Shown here one piece after another: positions 55,026 through 64,000 of a stretch of 64,000 nt of DNA (positions are counted from its first letter, which is position 1; every line of letters begins with the position of its first letter). This DNA comes from Actinophytocola gossypii (GTDB lineage Bacteria; Actinomycetota; Actinomycetes; Mycobacteriales; Pseudonocardiaceae). The notes below the pieces were generated by a model. The model was not told the DNA's origin. It did no database searches and saw only the letters and a program-made list of their open reading frames with translations. The stretch spans positions 62,001-126,000 of the forward strand of contig NZ_JAFFZE010000015.1 of assembly GCF_025165815.1 (NCBI RefSeq). The letters run 5' to 3'. The translations under genes and the position numbers were made by a program.

Positions 55026-55117
55026 TGTTTGTGGGTCACGAGTGTCGAGAACGCGGTGCCGGCTCCGTCCCAGTGGCGGGAGCGGCCACGAGAGGCCGCG
55101 CGACACAGGAGCGGAAC

Positions 55118-55555
55118 ATGACGATCCAGCGGATGGACAACGTCGGCATCGTGGTCGAGGACCTGCCGGCCGCGGTCGCGTTCTTCCTCGAGCTCGGCCT
55201 GGAGCTCGAGGGCGAGGCACCGGTCGGGGGGCCGGCGGTGGACCGCCTCGTCGGACTCGACGGCGTCCGGTGCGACCTGGCCGTGGTGCGGACCCCGGAC
55301 GGCCACGGGCGGCTCGAGCTGATGAAGTTCCACTCGCCGGCGGCCACCGCCGGCGACCCGGACGCACCGGTCAACGCCCTGGGCATCCGGCGCGTCATGT
55401 TCGCCGTCGAGGACATCGAGGACGTCCTCGCCCGGCTGCGCGCCCACGGCGCCGAGCCGATGGGCGAGCTGGTGCGCTACGAGGACGACTATCGGCTCTG
55501 CTACGTCCGCGGACCCGGAGGCATCATCCTCGCACTGGCCGAGAAGCTCGACTGA
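55118..55555 (+). CDS. VOC-family protein (glyoxalase/dioxygenase fold)
   Basis: 145 residues, one VOC module (MDNVGIVVEDLPAAVAFFLELG ... RYEDDYRLCYVRGPGGIILALAEKL). Metal-binding residues are less clear than in glyoxalase I. Function unknown. The ATG at 55118 follows AGGAGCGG. The palindrome above is a likely operator. Confidence 0.85.
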   Translation: MTIQRMDNVGIVVEDLPAAVAFFLELGLELEGEAPVGGPAVDRLVGLDGVRCDLAVVRTPDGHGRLELMKFHSPAATAGDPDAPVNALGIRRVMFAVEDIEDVLARLRAHGAEPMGELVRYEDDYRLCYVRGPGGIILALAEKLD

Positions 55556-55651
55556 CGACCGACCCGCACCGGAAAGGACACCGCGAGCCATGGCCCCGAC
55601 GACGTCGACGGATCCCGGTGCGCACCCGTCATCGATCAGCGAACCGGGAGG
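55556..55651. other. Short gap with an abandoned start (no gene called)
   Basis: A ribosome-binding-like GGAAAGGA and an ATG at 55590 open a plus-strand frame that runs antisense through the uridine-kinase gene. I do not call it as a gene; it could be the relic of a truncated one. Confidence 0.3.
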
Positions 55652-56299
55652 TCACACGGGGGAGTCGTCCAGCACCGCCGGCCGCGCCGGGTCGTCCACC
55701 CGCACGCCGGTGTCGGCCACGTGCAGCGGCCGCGCCTCGGCGTCGTACCGCGCGAACGCCGGCAGCATCCACGCCTCCGCCGCCGGTGTCCTCCTGGCCA
55801 GCGCTGGCGCGGAGATCCACAGGTGCACGGTGTGCTCGAACGGCAGCCCCCGGCCGAGCAACAACGTCCCGTCCAGGACCAGCACGCCGCCCTCGGCCAG
55901 CGCGACGTACTCCGCCCGGCTGGCCCGGTCGGTCTCGGCGTTCCACAACGTCGGCAGCACCCGCCCGGTCCCGCCCGCCTCGAGCGGGTCCAGCACCTCG
56001 CGCCGCAGCCCGCCCACGTCGAGCCAGTCGTCGTACCGCGCGTCCGGGTCCTCGCGGCCGCGCTCGAACCGCAGCGACGCCGGCCGGAGGAAGTCGCCCG
56101 CCGACACCCGCAGCACCGACCGCCCCCGCAGCCGCAGCGCCTCGGCGAGGGCGTCCGCGAGCGCCGCCGGGTCGGCCGGCGGCGCGCCGTCGACCGCCAC
56201 CCTGGCCCAGGCGCCGGCCGGTCGTCCGGCGACCCGCTCGGCCACCTCGTCGACCAGCAGCTCGGGGGAGATGGGCCGGAACCGCACGTCCTCGAGCAT
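55652..56299 (-). CDS. Uridine kinase-like P-loop-family protein without a canonical P-loop
   Basis: 215 residues with the overall pattern of uridine kinases: VAVDGAPPADPAALADAL at the ATP loop, a late DGTLLL strand, and WNAETDRASRAEYVAL. The usual GKS/GKT is absent at the loop (PPADPA), as in an actinobacterial subgroup, so activity needs testing. The ATG at 56299 starts the frame. Its relation to the divergent dnaE1 is only spatial. Confidence 0.75.
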   Translation of the reverse strand: MLEDVRFRPISPELLVDEVAERVAGRPAGAWARVAVDGAPPADPAALADALAEALRLRGRSVLRVSAGDFLRPASLRFERGREDPDARYDDWLDVGGLRREVLDPLEAGGTGRVLPTLWNAETDRASRAEYVALAEGGVLVLDGTLLLGRGLPFEHTVHLWISAPALARRTPAAEAWMLPAFARYDAEARPLHVADTGVRVDDPARPAVLDDSPV

Positions 56300-56405
56300 G
56301 CCAGCGACGCGGAATTGTCGGTGCCACGCGGTAGAAACCCGCCATGCACGACACGCCAGATCCGGTTGTTCGTCACCGCTTCACCGCGTCGTAGGGTGAT
56401 GCCTC

Positions 56406-59400
56406 GTGGCGGCTGATTCCTTCGTTCATCTCCATGTGCACACCGAGTACTCGATGCTCGACGGGGCTGCCAAGGTGGCACCGCTGTTCGCCGAGGCGGC
56501 CCGGCTCGGCATGCCCGCCGTCGGCATGACCGACCACGGCAACATGTACGGCGCCGACGAGTTCTACCAGACCGCCCGCAAGACCGGCATCAAGCCGATC
56601 ATCGGGATCGAGGCCTACGTCGCCCCGACGAGCCGCTACCACAAGAAGCCCGTCTTCTGGGGCGAGGCGCGGCAACGCAGCAGCGACGAACTCGGCGAGG
56701 GCGGCGACGTCTCCGGCGGCGGCGCGTACACGCACATGACGATGCTCGCCGGCAACGCGCAGGGCCTGCGGAACCTGTTCACGCTCTCGTCGCGCGCGAG
56801 CATGGAGGGCTACTACCGCAAGCCGAGGATGGACCGCGAGCTGATCGCCGAGCACGCCGAGGGGATCATCGCCACCACCGGGTGCCCGTCCGGCGAGGTG
56901 CAGACCAGGCTCCGGCTCGGGCAGCCGGCGGAGGCGCTCCAGGCGGCGGCGGACTACCAGGAGATCTTCGGCAAGGAGAACTTCTTCCTCGAGCTGATGG
57001 ACCACGGGCTGCCCATCGAGCGCTCGGTCCGCGAGGGCCTGCTGGACATCGCCCGCAAGCTCGACCTCCCCCCGCTGGCCACCAACGACTCGCACTACGT
57101 CACCCAGGACCAGGCCGACGCCCACTCGGCGCTGCTGTGCGTGCAGTCCGGCAAGACCCTGTCCGACCCGAACCGGTTCAAGTTCGACGGCGACGGCTAC
57201 TACCTCAAGTCCGCGGCCGAGATGCGCGAGTACTGGGACTCCGAGGTTCCCGGCGCCGCCGACTCGACGCTGCTGATCGCCGAGCGGGTCGAGTCCTACG
57301 AGGAGGTCTGGGCCCCGGCCGACCGGATGCCGGTGTTCGAGGTGCCGGAGGGCGAGACCCAGTCCAGCTGGCTGTACAAGGAGGTCATGCGCGGCCTCGA
57401 GTGGCGGCTCCCCGAGGGCGTGCCCCAGGAGTACATCGACCGGGCCGACTTCGAGGTCGGCGTGATCAGCCAGAAGGGCTTCCCCGCCTACTTCCTCGTG
57501 GTCGCCGACCTCGTCGCCTACGCCCGCAGGGTGGGCATCCGGGTCGGTCCCGGCCGTGGCTCGGCCGCCGGCTCGCTGGTCGCCTACGCGATGGGCATCA
57601 CCAACCTCGACCCGATCGCGCACGGCCTGCTGTTCGAGCGGTTCCTCAACCCCGAGCGCACCGCCATGCCCGACATCGACATCGACTTCGACGACCGCAG
57701 GCGCGGCGAGATGATCGCCTACGCCACCGACAAGTACGGCGCGGACAAGGTCGCCCAGGTCATCACGTTCGGCACCATCAAGACCAAGGCCGCGATCAAG
57801 GACGCCGCCCGCGTCCTGCACGGCCAGCCCGGCTTCTCCATCGCCGACCGGATCTCCAAGGCGCTGCCGCCGCCGGTGATGGCCAAGGACATCCCGCTGT
57901 CCGGCATCGTCGACACCAGCCACGAGCGCTACGCCGAGGCCGCCGAGGTCCGCACCCTGATCGAGACCGACAACGAGGTCGGCAAGATCTTCGAGACCGC
58001 CCGCGGCCTGGAAGGCCTGATCCGCAACGCAGGCGTGCACGCCTGCGCGGTGATCCTCTCCTCCCAGCCGCTGATGCAGTCGATCCCGCTGTGGCGGCGC
58101 GACGACGGCTCGATCATCACCGGCTGGGACTACCCGTCCTGCGAGGCCATCGGCCTGCTCAAGATGGACTTCCTCGGCCTGCGCAACCTCACCGTCATCG
58201 GCGACGCGATCGACAACATCAAGACCAACCGGGGCGAGGACATCGACCTCGACACCCTGCCACTGGACGACAAGGCCACCTTCGAGCTGCTGGGCCGCGG
58301 CGACAGCCTCGGCGTGTTCCAACTCGACGGCGGCGCCATGCGCGACCTGCTGCGCCGCATGCAGCCGACCGAGTTCAACGACATCACCGCGGTGAACGCC
58401 CTCTACCGCCCCGGTCCGATGGCGATGAACACGCACAACAACTACGCCGACCGCAAGAACGGCCGGCAGCGGATCGTGCCGATCCACCCCGAGCTGGAGG
58501 AGCCACTCAAGGACATCCTCGCGGAGACCTACGGCCTGATCGTCTACCAGGAGCAGATCATGCAGATCGCTCAGAAGGTGGCCGGGTTCTCCATGGGTCG
58601 AGCCGACGTGCTCCGCAAGGCCATGGGCAAGAAGAAGGCGGACGTCCTGGAGAAGGAGTACGCCGGCTTCGAGGAGGGCATGAGGGCCAACGGCTACTCG
58701 CCGGACGCCATCAAGACCCTGTGGGACACCATCCTCCCGTTCGCCGGGTACGCGTTCAACAAGTCGCACGCGGCCGGTTACGCCCTGGTCGGGTACTGGA
58801 CCGCCTACCTCAAGGCGAACTACCCGGCTGAGTACATGGCCGCGCTGCTCACGTCGGTCGCCGACAACAAGGACAAGTCCGCAGTGTACCTGTCCGAGTG
58901 CCGCCGCGCGGGCATCAAGGTGCTGCCGCCGGACGTCAACGAGTCGGCGCTGCGGTTCGCCGCGGTCGGCACCGACATCCGCTTCGGCATGGGCGCGGTG
59001 CGCAACGTCGGCGCGAACGTGGTCGAGTCGATCATCCAGACCCGCGAGGCGAAGGGCGCCTACACGTCGTTCACCGACTTCCTGGACAAGTCCGAGCTGC
59101 TGTGCTGCAACAAGCGGGTGATCGAGTCGCTGGTCAAGGCCGGCGCGTTCGACTCGCTCGGCCACACCAGGCTGTCGCTGATCCAGGTGCACGAGGAGGC
59201 CGTGGAGGCGGTCGTCGGCCTCAAGCGCCAGGAGGCGATGGGCCAGTTCGACCTGTTCGGCGGCGACGAGGGCACCCCGGCCTCGGACGACGCGTCCCCG
59301 CTGGCGCACCTCAAGTTCACCGCCGAGGAGTGGCCGCGCAAGCAGCTGCTCGGCTACGAGCGGGAGATGCTCGGCCTGTACGTCTCCGCGCACCCGCTGG

Positions 59401-59975
59401 ACGGCGCGGAACGCCTGCTCCGCAAGCACGCGCCGAAGCCGATCGCGGAGATCATCAGCGACGCCCCGAAGGAGGGCGAGATCGTCCTCTCCGGGATGAT
59501 CTCCGCCCTGGAACGCCGGGTGAACAAGCAGGGCGAGCCGTGGGCGATCTGCACCATCGAGGACCTGGACGCCTCGATCGAGGTGCTGTTCTTCGCGAAG
59601 TCGTACTCGGTCCTGTCCCAGGACCTGATCGAGGACGCCGCGGTGGCGGTGAAGGGCAGGGTGAACTGGCGCGAGGACAAGATGTCCATCTTCGGCTCCG
59701 GCCTGATCCCGCTGGACATCACCGACGCCGACCTCGGCCCGGCCGGCGAGGAGCCCCCGTTCGTCCTGCTGTGCAACCCGGGCAAGCTCAACGACGAGGT
59801 CGTGGGGGAGCTGAAGAACACCCTCTCGGCCCACCGCGGCGACACCCCGGTGCACCTCAAGTTCGCGCACAAGGAGAACGGCGTCACCCTCGCCCTGGAC
59901 GACTACCCGATCAAGGTGACCGCGGCCTTCCTCGGTGAGATCAAGGCCATCCCCGGGGTGGCGGTGGACGCCTGA
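56406..59975 (+). CDS. dnaE1: DNA polymerase III alpha subunit (replicative)
   Basis: 1189 residues. The PHP domain at the N-terminus keeps its metal ligands ([18 protein letters not shown]), so it may retain 3'-5' proofreading as in Mtb DnaE1. The catalytic [12 protein letters not shown] acidic motif is present. The OB fold and tail lie at the C-terminus. The GTG at 56406 is 8 nt after TAGGGT (56392-56397), suggesting a leaderless transcript. Complete. Confidence 0.97.
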   Translation: MAADSFVHLHVHTEYSMLDGAAKVAPLFAEAARLGMPAVGMTDHGNMYGADEFYQTARKTGIKPIIGIEAYVAPTSRYHKKPVFWGEARQRSSDELGEGGDVSGGGAYTHMTMLAGNAQGLRNLFTLSSRASMEGYYRKPRMDRELIAEHAEGIIATTGCPSGEVQTRLRLGQPAEALQAAADYQEIFGKENFFLELMDHGLPIERSVREGLLDIARKLDLPPLATNDSHYVTQDQADAHSALLCVQSGKTLSDPNRFKFDGDGYYLKSAAEMREYWDSEVPGAADSTLLIAERVESYEEVWAPADRMPVFEVPEGETQSSWLYKEVMRGLEWRLPEGVPQEYIDRADFEVGVISQKGFPAYFLVVADLVAYARRVGIRVGPGRGSAAGSLVAYAMGITNLDPIAHGLLFERFLNPERTAMPDIDIDFDDRRRGEMIAYATDKYGADKVAQVITFGTIKTKAAIKDAARVLHGQPGFSIADRISKALPPPVMAKDIPLSGIVDTSHERYAEAAEVRTLIETDNEVGKIFETARGLEGLIRNAGVHACAVILSSQPLMQSIPLWRRDDGSIITGWDYPSCEAIGLLKMDFLGLRNLTVIGDAIDNIKTNRGEDIDLDTLPLDDKATFELLGRGDSLGVFQLDGGAMRDLLRRMQPTEFNDITAVNALYRPGPMAMNTHNNYADRKNGRQRIVPIHPELEEPLKDILAETYGLIVYQEQIMQIAQKVAGFSMGRADVLRKAMGKKKADVLEKEYAGFEEGMRANGYSPDAIKTLWDTILPFAGYAFNKSHAAGYALVGYWTAYLKANYPAEYMAALLTSVADNKDKSAVYLSECRRAGIKVLPPDVNESALRFAAVGTDIRFGMGAVRNVGANVVESIIQTREAKGAYTSFTDFLDKSELLCCNKRVIESLVKAGAFDSLGHTRLSLIQVHEEAVEAVVGLKRQEAMGQFDLFGGDEGTPASDDASPLAHLKFTAEEWPRKQLLGYEREMLGLYVSAHPLDGAERLLRKHAPKPIAEIISDAPKEGEIVLSGMISALERRVNKQGEPWAICTIEDLDASIEVLFFAKSYSVLSQDLIEDAAVAVKGRVNWREDKMSIFGSGLIPLDITDADLGPAGEEPPFVLLCNPGKLNDEVVGELKNTLSAHRGDTPVHLKFAHKENGVTLALDDYPIKVTAAFLGEIKAIPGVAVDA

Positions 59976-60009
59976 CGGCCGTCTGACCGGCGGGTATTAG
60001 CCTGCCGGG

Positions 60010-61278
60010 GTGGATGTCGCCCAGCTGATCGAGCTCGACCGCGCGCACGTCTGGCACCCGTACGGGCCGATGCCGGGGACCGTGGACCCCCTGGTCGTCG
60101 AGTCCGCTTCCGGGGTCCGGCTGCGGCTCGCCGACGGGCGGGAACTCGTCGACGGCATGTCCTCCTGGTGGGCGGCGATCCACGGCTACCGGCACCCGGT
60201 GCTCGACGCCGCGCTCGTCGAGCAGTCCCGGCGGATGAGCCACGTGATGTTCGGCGGCCTCACCCACGAGCCGGCGGTCCGGCTCGCCGCCACCCTCGTC
60301 GACATCACCCCCGAGCCGCTGCGGCACGTGTTCCTCTGCGACTCCGGCTCGGTGTCGGTCGAGGTCGCGATCAAGATGTGCCTGCAGTTCTGGCGCTCGG
60401 CCGGCCGGCCGGAGAAGCGCCGGCTGCTCACCTGGCGCGGCGGCTACCACGGCGACACCTTCCACCCGATGAGCGTGTGCGACCCCGACGGCGGCATGCA
60501 CAGCCTCTGGCGCGGCGTCCTCCCGGACCAGCTGTTCGCGCAGGCCCCACCCGCCGAGCTGGACCACGACCACGTCGCCCATCTCGCCGAACTGATCGAG
60601 ACCCACGCCGACGAGCTGGCCGCGGTCATCGTCGAGCCGGTCGTGCAGGGCGCGGGCGGCATGCGCTTCCACGACCCGCGCTACCTGCACGTGCTGCGCG
60701 AGCTGACCCTCGCCCACGACGTGCTCCTGGTGTTCGACGAGATCGCCACCGGGTTCGGGCGCACCGGCGAGCTGTTCGCCGCCGACCACGCCGCGGTGAG
60801 CCCGGACGTGATGTGCGTCGGCAAGGCGCTGACCGGCGGCTACCTCACCATGGCCGCCGCCCTGTGCACCGGACGGGTCGCCGACGGGATCTCCCGCGGC
60901 GAGGTCCCGGTGCTCGCGCACGGCCCCACGTTCATGGGCAACCCGCTGTCCGCCGCGGTCGCCAACGCCTCGATCGACCTGCTGCTCGGCCAGGACTGGC
61001 GCGGCACCGTCGACCGCATCGAGCGCGAGCTCACCGACGGCCTCGCCCCGGCGGCCGACCTTCCCGGCGTGCGGGACGTGCGGGTCCTCGGCGCGATCGG
61101 CGTCGTCCAGCTCGACCACGAGATCGACCTGGCCGCCGCGACCCGGGCCGCCGTCGACCACGGCGCCTGGCTCCGACCGTTCCGCGACCTCATCTACACG
61201 ATGCCGCCGTTCGTCAGCGAGCCCGCGGACATCGCCACCGTCACCGGCGCCGTGCTGGCCGCCGCGAAGGCCGGCTGA
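60010..61278 (+). CDS. bioA: Adenosylmethionine-8-amino-7-oxononanoate aminotransferase BioA
   Basis: 422 residues. It makes 7,8-diaminopelargonate from KAPA, with SAM as amino donor. The start of the family, HVWHPYGPM, and [11 protein letters not shown] are present; [14 protein letters not shown] and [14 protein letters not shown] (PLP Lys) mark the PLP fold. The GTG at 60010 lies 6 nt after TAGCCT (59998-60003). bioF is not visible in the window. Confidence 0.96.
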   Translation: MDVAQLIELDRAHVWHPYGPMPGTVDPLVVESASGVRLRLADGRELVDGMSSWWAAIHGYRHPVLDAALVEQSRRMSHVMFGGLTHEPAVRLAATLVDITPEPLRHVFLCDSGSVSVEVAIKMCLQFWRSAGRPEKRRLLTWRGGYHGDTFHPMSVCDPDGGMHSLWRGVLPDQLFAQAPPAELDHDHVAHLAELIETHADELAAVIVEPVVQGAGGMRFHDPRYLHVLRELTLAHDVLLVFDEIATGFGRTGELFAADHAAVSPDVMCVGKALTGGYLTMAAALCTGRVADGISRGEVPVLAHGPTFMGNPLSAAVANASIDLLLGQDWRGTVDRIERELTDGLAPAADLPGVRDVRVLGAIGVVQLDHEIDLAAATRAAVDHGAWLRPFRDLIYTMPPFVSEPADIATVTGAVLAAAKAG

Positions 61279-61285
61279 AGCCCGC

Positions 61286-61570
61286 TCACCGGCACCGGGA
61301 CCGCGCGGTCCGGCGCGGCCGGAGTCCGGCCAGGGCGCCGGCCAGCTCGGCGACCGTCGGTTCGACGAGCACGGTGCCGTCCGGGGTCACCACCACCGGG
61401 ATGTCGGTGCGGCCGCCGGCCAGCTCCACGGCCGCGGCCCGGACCTCGTCGTCGGTGGTGTCGTGCCCGGTGAACGGGACGTGGTGCCGGTTCATCCAGG
61501 TGATGGCGCCGCGGGTGTCGTCGCACCAGTCCGCGCCGTACAGCTGGACGCGCCCGGTCCCGGTGATCAC
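61286..61570 (-). CDS. Glutaredoxin-like protein with CxxT active site
   Basis: 94 residues, thioredoxin fold. VQLYGADWCDDTRGAITWM has the N-terminal cysteine but Asp-Asp-Thr instead of a second Cys, so monothiol chemistry (mycoredoxin-like, possibly mycothiol-dependent) is likely. TDIPVVVTPDG is the cis-proline region. The GTG at 61570 lies 6 nt after TATGGT (61582-61577 on this strand). It sits antisense between bioA and bioD. Confidence 0.8.
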   Translation of the reverse strand: MITGTGRVQLYGADWCDDTRGAITWMNRHHVPFTGHDTTDDEVRAAAVELAGGRTDIPVVVTPDGTVLVEPTVAELAGALAGLRPRRTARSRCR

Positions 61571-61637
61571 GGGTAGACCATACCGAGCCCGGGGCGGGTG
61601 CGGTTGCGGCGAACGGGTGGGTCTAGCCTGACGCTCC

Positions 61638-62381
61638 GTGAGTGTCCCCGCCGAGGTTCCCGCGGACGTCCTGGTGCTCACCGGTACCGGTACCGGAGTC
61701 GGCAAGACCGTCGTCACCGCGGCCGTCGCCGCGCTGGCCCTGCACCGGCGGCGCAGCGTGGCCGTGCTGAAACCGGCGCAGACCGGGCTCGGACCGGACG
61801 AGCCGGGCGACGTCGACGACGTGAGCAGGCTCGCCGGTGGCGAGGTCACCACCTGGGAGCTCGCCCGGTTCCCCGACCCGCTCGCCCCGGGCACCGCCGC
61901 CCGCCGCGCGGACATCCTCCCGGTCACCCCCGCCCAGGCGGCCGCCGCGGCGGTCGAGCTCTCCCGGGGGCACGACCAGGTGCTCGTCGAGGGCGCGGGC
62001 GGCCTGCTGGTGCGGATGGACGAGCACGGCGGCACCCTCGCCGACGTCGCCTGGTCGATCGGCGCGCCGGTGCTGATCGTCGCGGACGCCGGGCTCGGCA
62101 CGCTCAACGCCACCGCGCTCACCGCCGAGGCACTGCGCGTCCGGGGGATCGCCTGCGCGGGGGTCGTCGTCGGCTCCTGGCCGGCCGAGCCCGACCTCGC
62201 CGCCCGCTGCAACCTCGACGACCTGCCGGTGGTCGCGGAGGCTCCGCTGGTCGGGGCCGTTCCGGCGGGCGCGGGCACGCTGGGCCGGGAGGAGTTCCTG
62301 ACCGTCGCCAGGGCCTCGCTCGCTCCCTCGTTGGGGGGCGAGTTCGACGCGACCGGGTTCGCCGCCGAACACGCGGCGTGA
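61638..62381 (+). CDS. bioD: Dethiobiotin synthetase BioD
   Basis: 247 residues. It closes the ureido ring of dethiobiotin using ATP and CO2. The P-loop is GTGTGVGKTVVTA and LKPAQTG is the substrate region; LVEGAGGLLVRM follows. The GTG at 61638 lies 8 nt after TAGCCT (61624-61629). Confidence 0.95.
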   Translation: MSVPAEVPADVLVLTGTGTGVGKTVVTAAVAALALHRRRSVAVLKPAQTGLGPDEPGDVDDVSRLAGGEVTTWELARFPDPLAPGTAARRADILPVTPAQAAAAAVELSRGHDQVLVEGAGGLLVRMDEHGGTLADVAWSIGAPVLIVADAGLGTLNATALTAEALRVRGIACAGVVVGSWPAEPDLAARCNLDDLPVVAEAPLVGAVPAGAGTLGREEFLTVARASLAPSLGGEFDATGFAAEHAA

Positions 62382-62490
62382 TGACGGCCGGCTCGAGGGC
62401 CGGTAAGCGCGTGAGATACATCGCCTTCGTCACGCGGCCTCGTGCGGCAGACTTGCCCGGAGGTCCATCACCACGAGCGAGGAGGCATTC

Positions 62491-63543
62491 GTGACCGCTG
62501 CCGCTGAACGGACTGGCGCCGACCGGACCGAGGCCGACCGCACGCCCGCCGACGTGTTGGCGGTGGCCCGCGAGCAGGTGCTGGAGCGCGGCGCCGGCCT
62601 GGACGAGCCGCGGGTGCTCGAGATCCTCCGGCTGCCCGACGAGCGCATGCCGGAGCTGCTGGAACTCGCGCACGAGGTACGGATGCGCTGGTGCGGCCCG
62701 GAGGTCGAGGTCGAGGGCATCGTCAGCCTGAAGACCGGCGGCTGCCCCGAGGACTGCCACTTCTGCTCGCAGTCCGGCCAGTTCCCCTCGCCGGTGCGCT
62801 CGGCGTGGCTGGACATCCCCGGCCTGGTGAAGGCCGCGCGGGAGACCGCCGCGACCGGCGCGAGCGAGTTCTGCATCGTCGCCGCCGTGCGCGGCCCGGA
62901 CAAGCGGCTGATGTCCCAGGTCCGCGACGGCATCAAGGCGATCCGCGAGGACGGCAACGACATCCAGATCGCCTGCTCGCTCGGCATGCTGACCCAGGAG
63001 CAGGTGGACGAGCTCGTCGGGATGGGCGTGCACCGCTACAACCACAACCTGGAGACCGCCCGGTCCCACTTCCCGAGTGTGGTCACCACCCACACCTGGG
63101 AGGAGCGCTGGGAGACCCTGCGGATGGTGCACGAGGCGGGCATGGAGGTCTGCTGCGGCGGCATCATCGGCATGGGGGAGACCGTCGAGCAGCGCGCCGA
63201 GTTCGCCGTCCAGCTCGCCGAGCTGGACCCGCACGAGGTGCCGATGAACTTCCTCATCCCGCAGCCCGGCACCCCCTACGAGGACTTCGAGCTGGTCGAG
63301 GGCCCGGACGCGCTGCGCACGGTGGCCGCGTTCCGGCTGGCGATGCCGCGCACGATGCTCCGCTTCGCCGGCGGCCGCGAGCTGACCCTCGGCGACCTGG
63401 GCGCGGAGAAGGGCATGCTCGGCGGCATCAACGCGATCATCGTCGGGAACTACCTGACCAACCTGGGCCGCCCGGCGCAGCAGGACCTCGACATGTTGAC
63501 CGAGCTGAACATGCCGATCAAGGCACTCAGCGACACCCTCTGA
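62491..63543 (+). CDS. bioB: Biotin synthase BioB (radical SAM)
   Basis: 350 residues. It inserts sulfur into dethiobiotin. The cluster cysteines C85, C89 and C92 lie in [13 protein letters not shown]; the second cluster Cys/Arg residues follow. The GTG at 62491 follows GAGGAGG. It overlaps the downstream zinc-ribbon gene at TGATG. Confidence 0.97.
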   Translation: MTAAAERTGADRTEADRTPADVLAVAREQVLERGAGLDEPRVLEILRLPDERMPELLELAHEVRMRWCGPEVEVEGIVSLKTGGCPEDCHFCSQSGQFPSPVRSAWLDIPGLVKAARETAATGASEFCIVAAVRGPDKRLMSQVRDGIKAIREDGNDIQIACSLGMLTQEQVDELVGMGVHRYNHNLETARSHFPSVVTTHTWEERWETLRMVHEAGMEVCCGGIIGMGETVEQRAEFAVQLAELDPHEVPMNFLIPQPGTPYEDFELVEGPDALRTVAAFRLAMPRTMLRFAGGRELTLGDLGAEKGMLGGINAIIVGNYLTNLGRPAQQDLDMLTELNMPIKALSDTL

Positions 63544-63746
63544 TGTACTGCGTGCACTGCGGCAGGCCGCCGGGGGAGGGTGAGCACACCCGCTGTCAGG
63601 GCGCGCGCGGGGCGATCGACCCGCCGCGCTTCTGCCCGGAGTGTGCCCGCCGGATGGTGGTCCAGGTGACCCCGTCCGGGTGGTCGGCGCGCTGCAGCCG
63701 GCACGGCGACCGCTCTTCGTTCAACACCGCGTCGGCGACCGACTAG
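63543..63746 (+). CDS. Small zinc-ribbon protein downstream of bioB
   Basis: 67 residues. Two C-x2-C pairs (YCVHCGRP and FCPECARR) with further Cys/His (CSRHG) form a zinc ribbon. It begins in the bioB stop (TGATG), so the two are coupled. The position matches a small conserved gene after bioB in mycobacteria. Function unknown. Its TAG stop starts the TAGGCT hexamer of the next gene. Confidence 0.8.
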   Translation: MYCVHCGRPPGEGEHTRCQGARGAIDPPRFCPECARRMVVQVTPSGWSARCSRHGDRSSFNTASATD

Positions 63747-63789
63747 GCTCTGACCACGGACTGTTGGCGGTACTGAGCGGGAGGTCGGC

Positions 63790-64000
63790 GTGACGGAGCA
63801 ACCCGGTGCGGCACAGGACGCCGCACCGCTCCGAGAGGATCACGCCGAGCCGAACGGGCAGGTGCCGCCCACCTACCCGGCCTACCTGCCGCCCCCGTGG
63901 CGCCAGGAGCGGCCGAGGGTGGTGGTGCGGGCCGACCTGCTGCCGGCGGTCACCGTGCTGTCCACGGTGTCGCTGCTCGGCCTGCCGGTCGCCTGGCTGT
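63790..64000 (+). CDS. Membrane protein, start only (DUF2567-like position)
   Basis: Only 70 residues are visible. A polar, proline-rich tail (1-45) leads into a transmembrane segment (LLPAVTVLSTVSLLGLPVAW). In mycobacteria a DUF2567 membrane protein sits here after bioB, so that identity is likely by context. The GTG at 63790 follows GGGAGG. Confidence 0.6.
   Translation, partial: MTEQPGAAQDAAPLREDHAEPNGQVPPTYPAYLPPPWRQERPRVVVRADLLPAVTVLSTVSLLGLPVAWL

Noticed and set aside
55590-56399. A 269-codon plus-strand frame with an apparent ribosome-binding site
   Set aside because: It is antisense to the uridine-kinase-like gene, is Ser-rich low complexity and resembles no family. Only its first few codons could be a relic.
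56373-59870. A 1165-codon minus-strand frame opposite dnaE1
   Set aside because: Same effect; dnaE1 covers the whole interval with recognised motifs.
59974-59983. GACGGCCGTC palindrome at the end of dnaE1 as a terminator
   Set aside because: It has no loop and overlaps the stop codon; too short to claim.

Overview
The window is a very GC-rich chromosome segment from a mycolic-acid-free or related actinomycete. The most likely source is the family Pseudonocardiaceae (Amycolatopsis or a close relative), but the genus is an inference. The evidence is the actinobacterial dcw gene order, a DUF3040 protein upstream of mraZ, SepF and DivIVA/Wag31 in place of ftsA/zipA, a MurE with the meso-diaminopimelate DNPR motif, a translational T-box ahead of a type-2 ileS, a SAM-IV riboswitch, frequent GTG/TTG starts and many apparently leaderless genes. 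It is almost entirely housekeeping DNA. I see no prophage, transposase, CRISPR array, tRNA or rRNA.

Layout. 1-6.8 kb: the start of a ParA-like ATPase (minus), a methyltransferase, a 46-bp tandem repeat block, DNA polymerase IV, two unrecognised proteins, a Sir2 deacylase with a PHP-domain protein, and DUF3040. A perfect 16-bp inverted repeat at 6.73-6.79 kb closes this block. 6.8-11.6 kb (minus): the MoxR ATPase / DUF58 / transglutaminase operon, divergent from mraZ. 11.6-36 kb (plus): the cell-division and cell-wall cluster mraZ-rsmH-ftsL-ftsI-[dehalogenase-like, SWIM protein, rhomboid]-murE-murF-mraY-murD-ftsW-murG-murC-ftsQ-[DinB/DUF664]-ftsZ-pgeF-yggS-sepF-yggT-divIVA. Bracketed genes are not standard members. 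From murE to ftsQ every junction is a 4-bp start/stop overlap, so the run should be translated as one coupled unit. ftsA, murB and ddl are absent from the cluster.

36-49.5 kb: T-box-controlled ileS with an aminotransferase and a DUF167 gene, an M28 aminopeptidase, a K+/H+-type antiporter, the soluble transhydrogenase sthA, a SAM-IV riboswitch ahead of a class-V aminotransferase, lspA-rluD, and a proline-rich regulator-like protein. 49.5-56.4 kb is a patchwork of single accessory genes: a CehA-type PHP hydrolase, an alpha/beta hydrolase divergent from a CGNR regulator, a tyrosine phosphatase, a LysE exporter, a GNAT acetyltransferase, OsmC, a VOC protein and a uridine-kinase-like protein. 56.4-64 kb: dnaE1, then the biotin genes bioA, bioD and bioB with a glutaredoxin-like gene, a small zinc-ribbon protein and the start of a membrane protein.

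The most interesting non-coding signals are four TGGNG direct repeats at exact 10-bp spacing over the mraZ promoter (an apparent MraZ operator), a four-segment inverted-repeat array between mraZ and rsmH that can fold in two mutually exclusive ways, the SAM-IV riboswitch with a CCTCCG element complementary to the ribosome-binding site of the gene, and a recurrent TANNNT hexamer 6-8 nt before start codons. No wholly new system is proven. The mraZ-rsmH leader and the foreign genes inside the dcw cluster are the best candidates for something undescribed.
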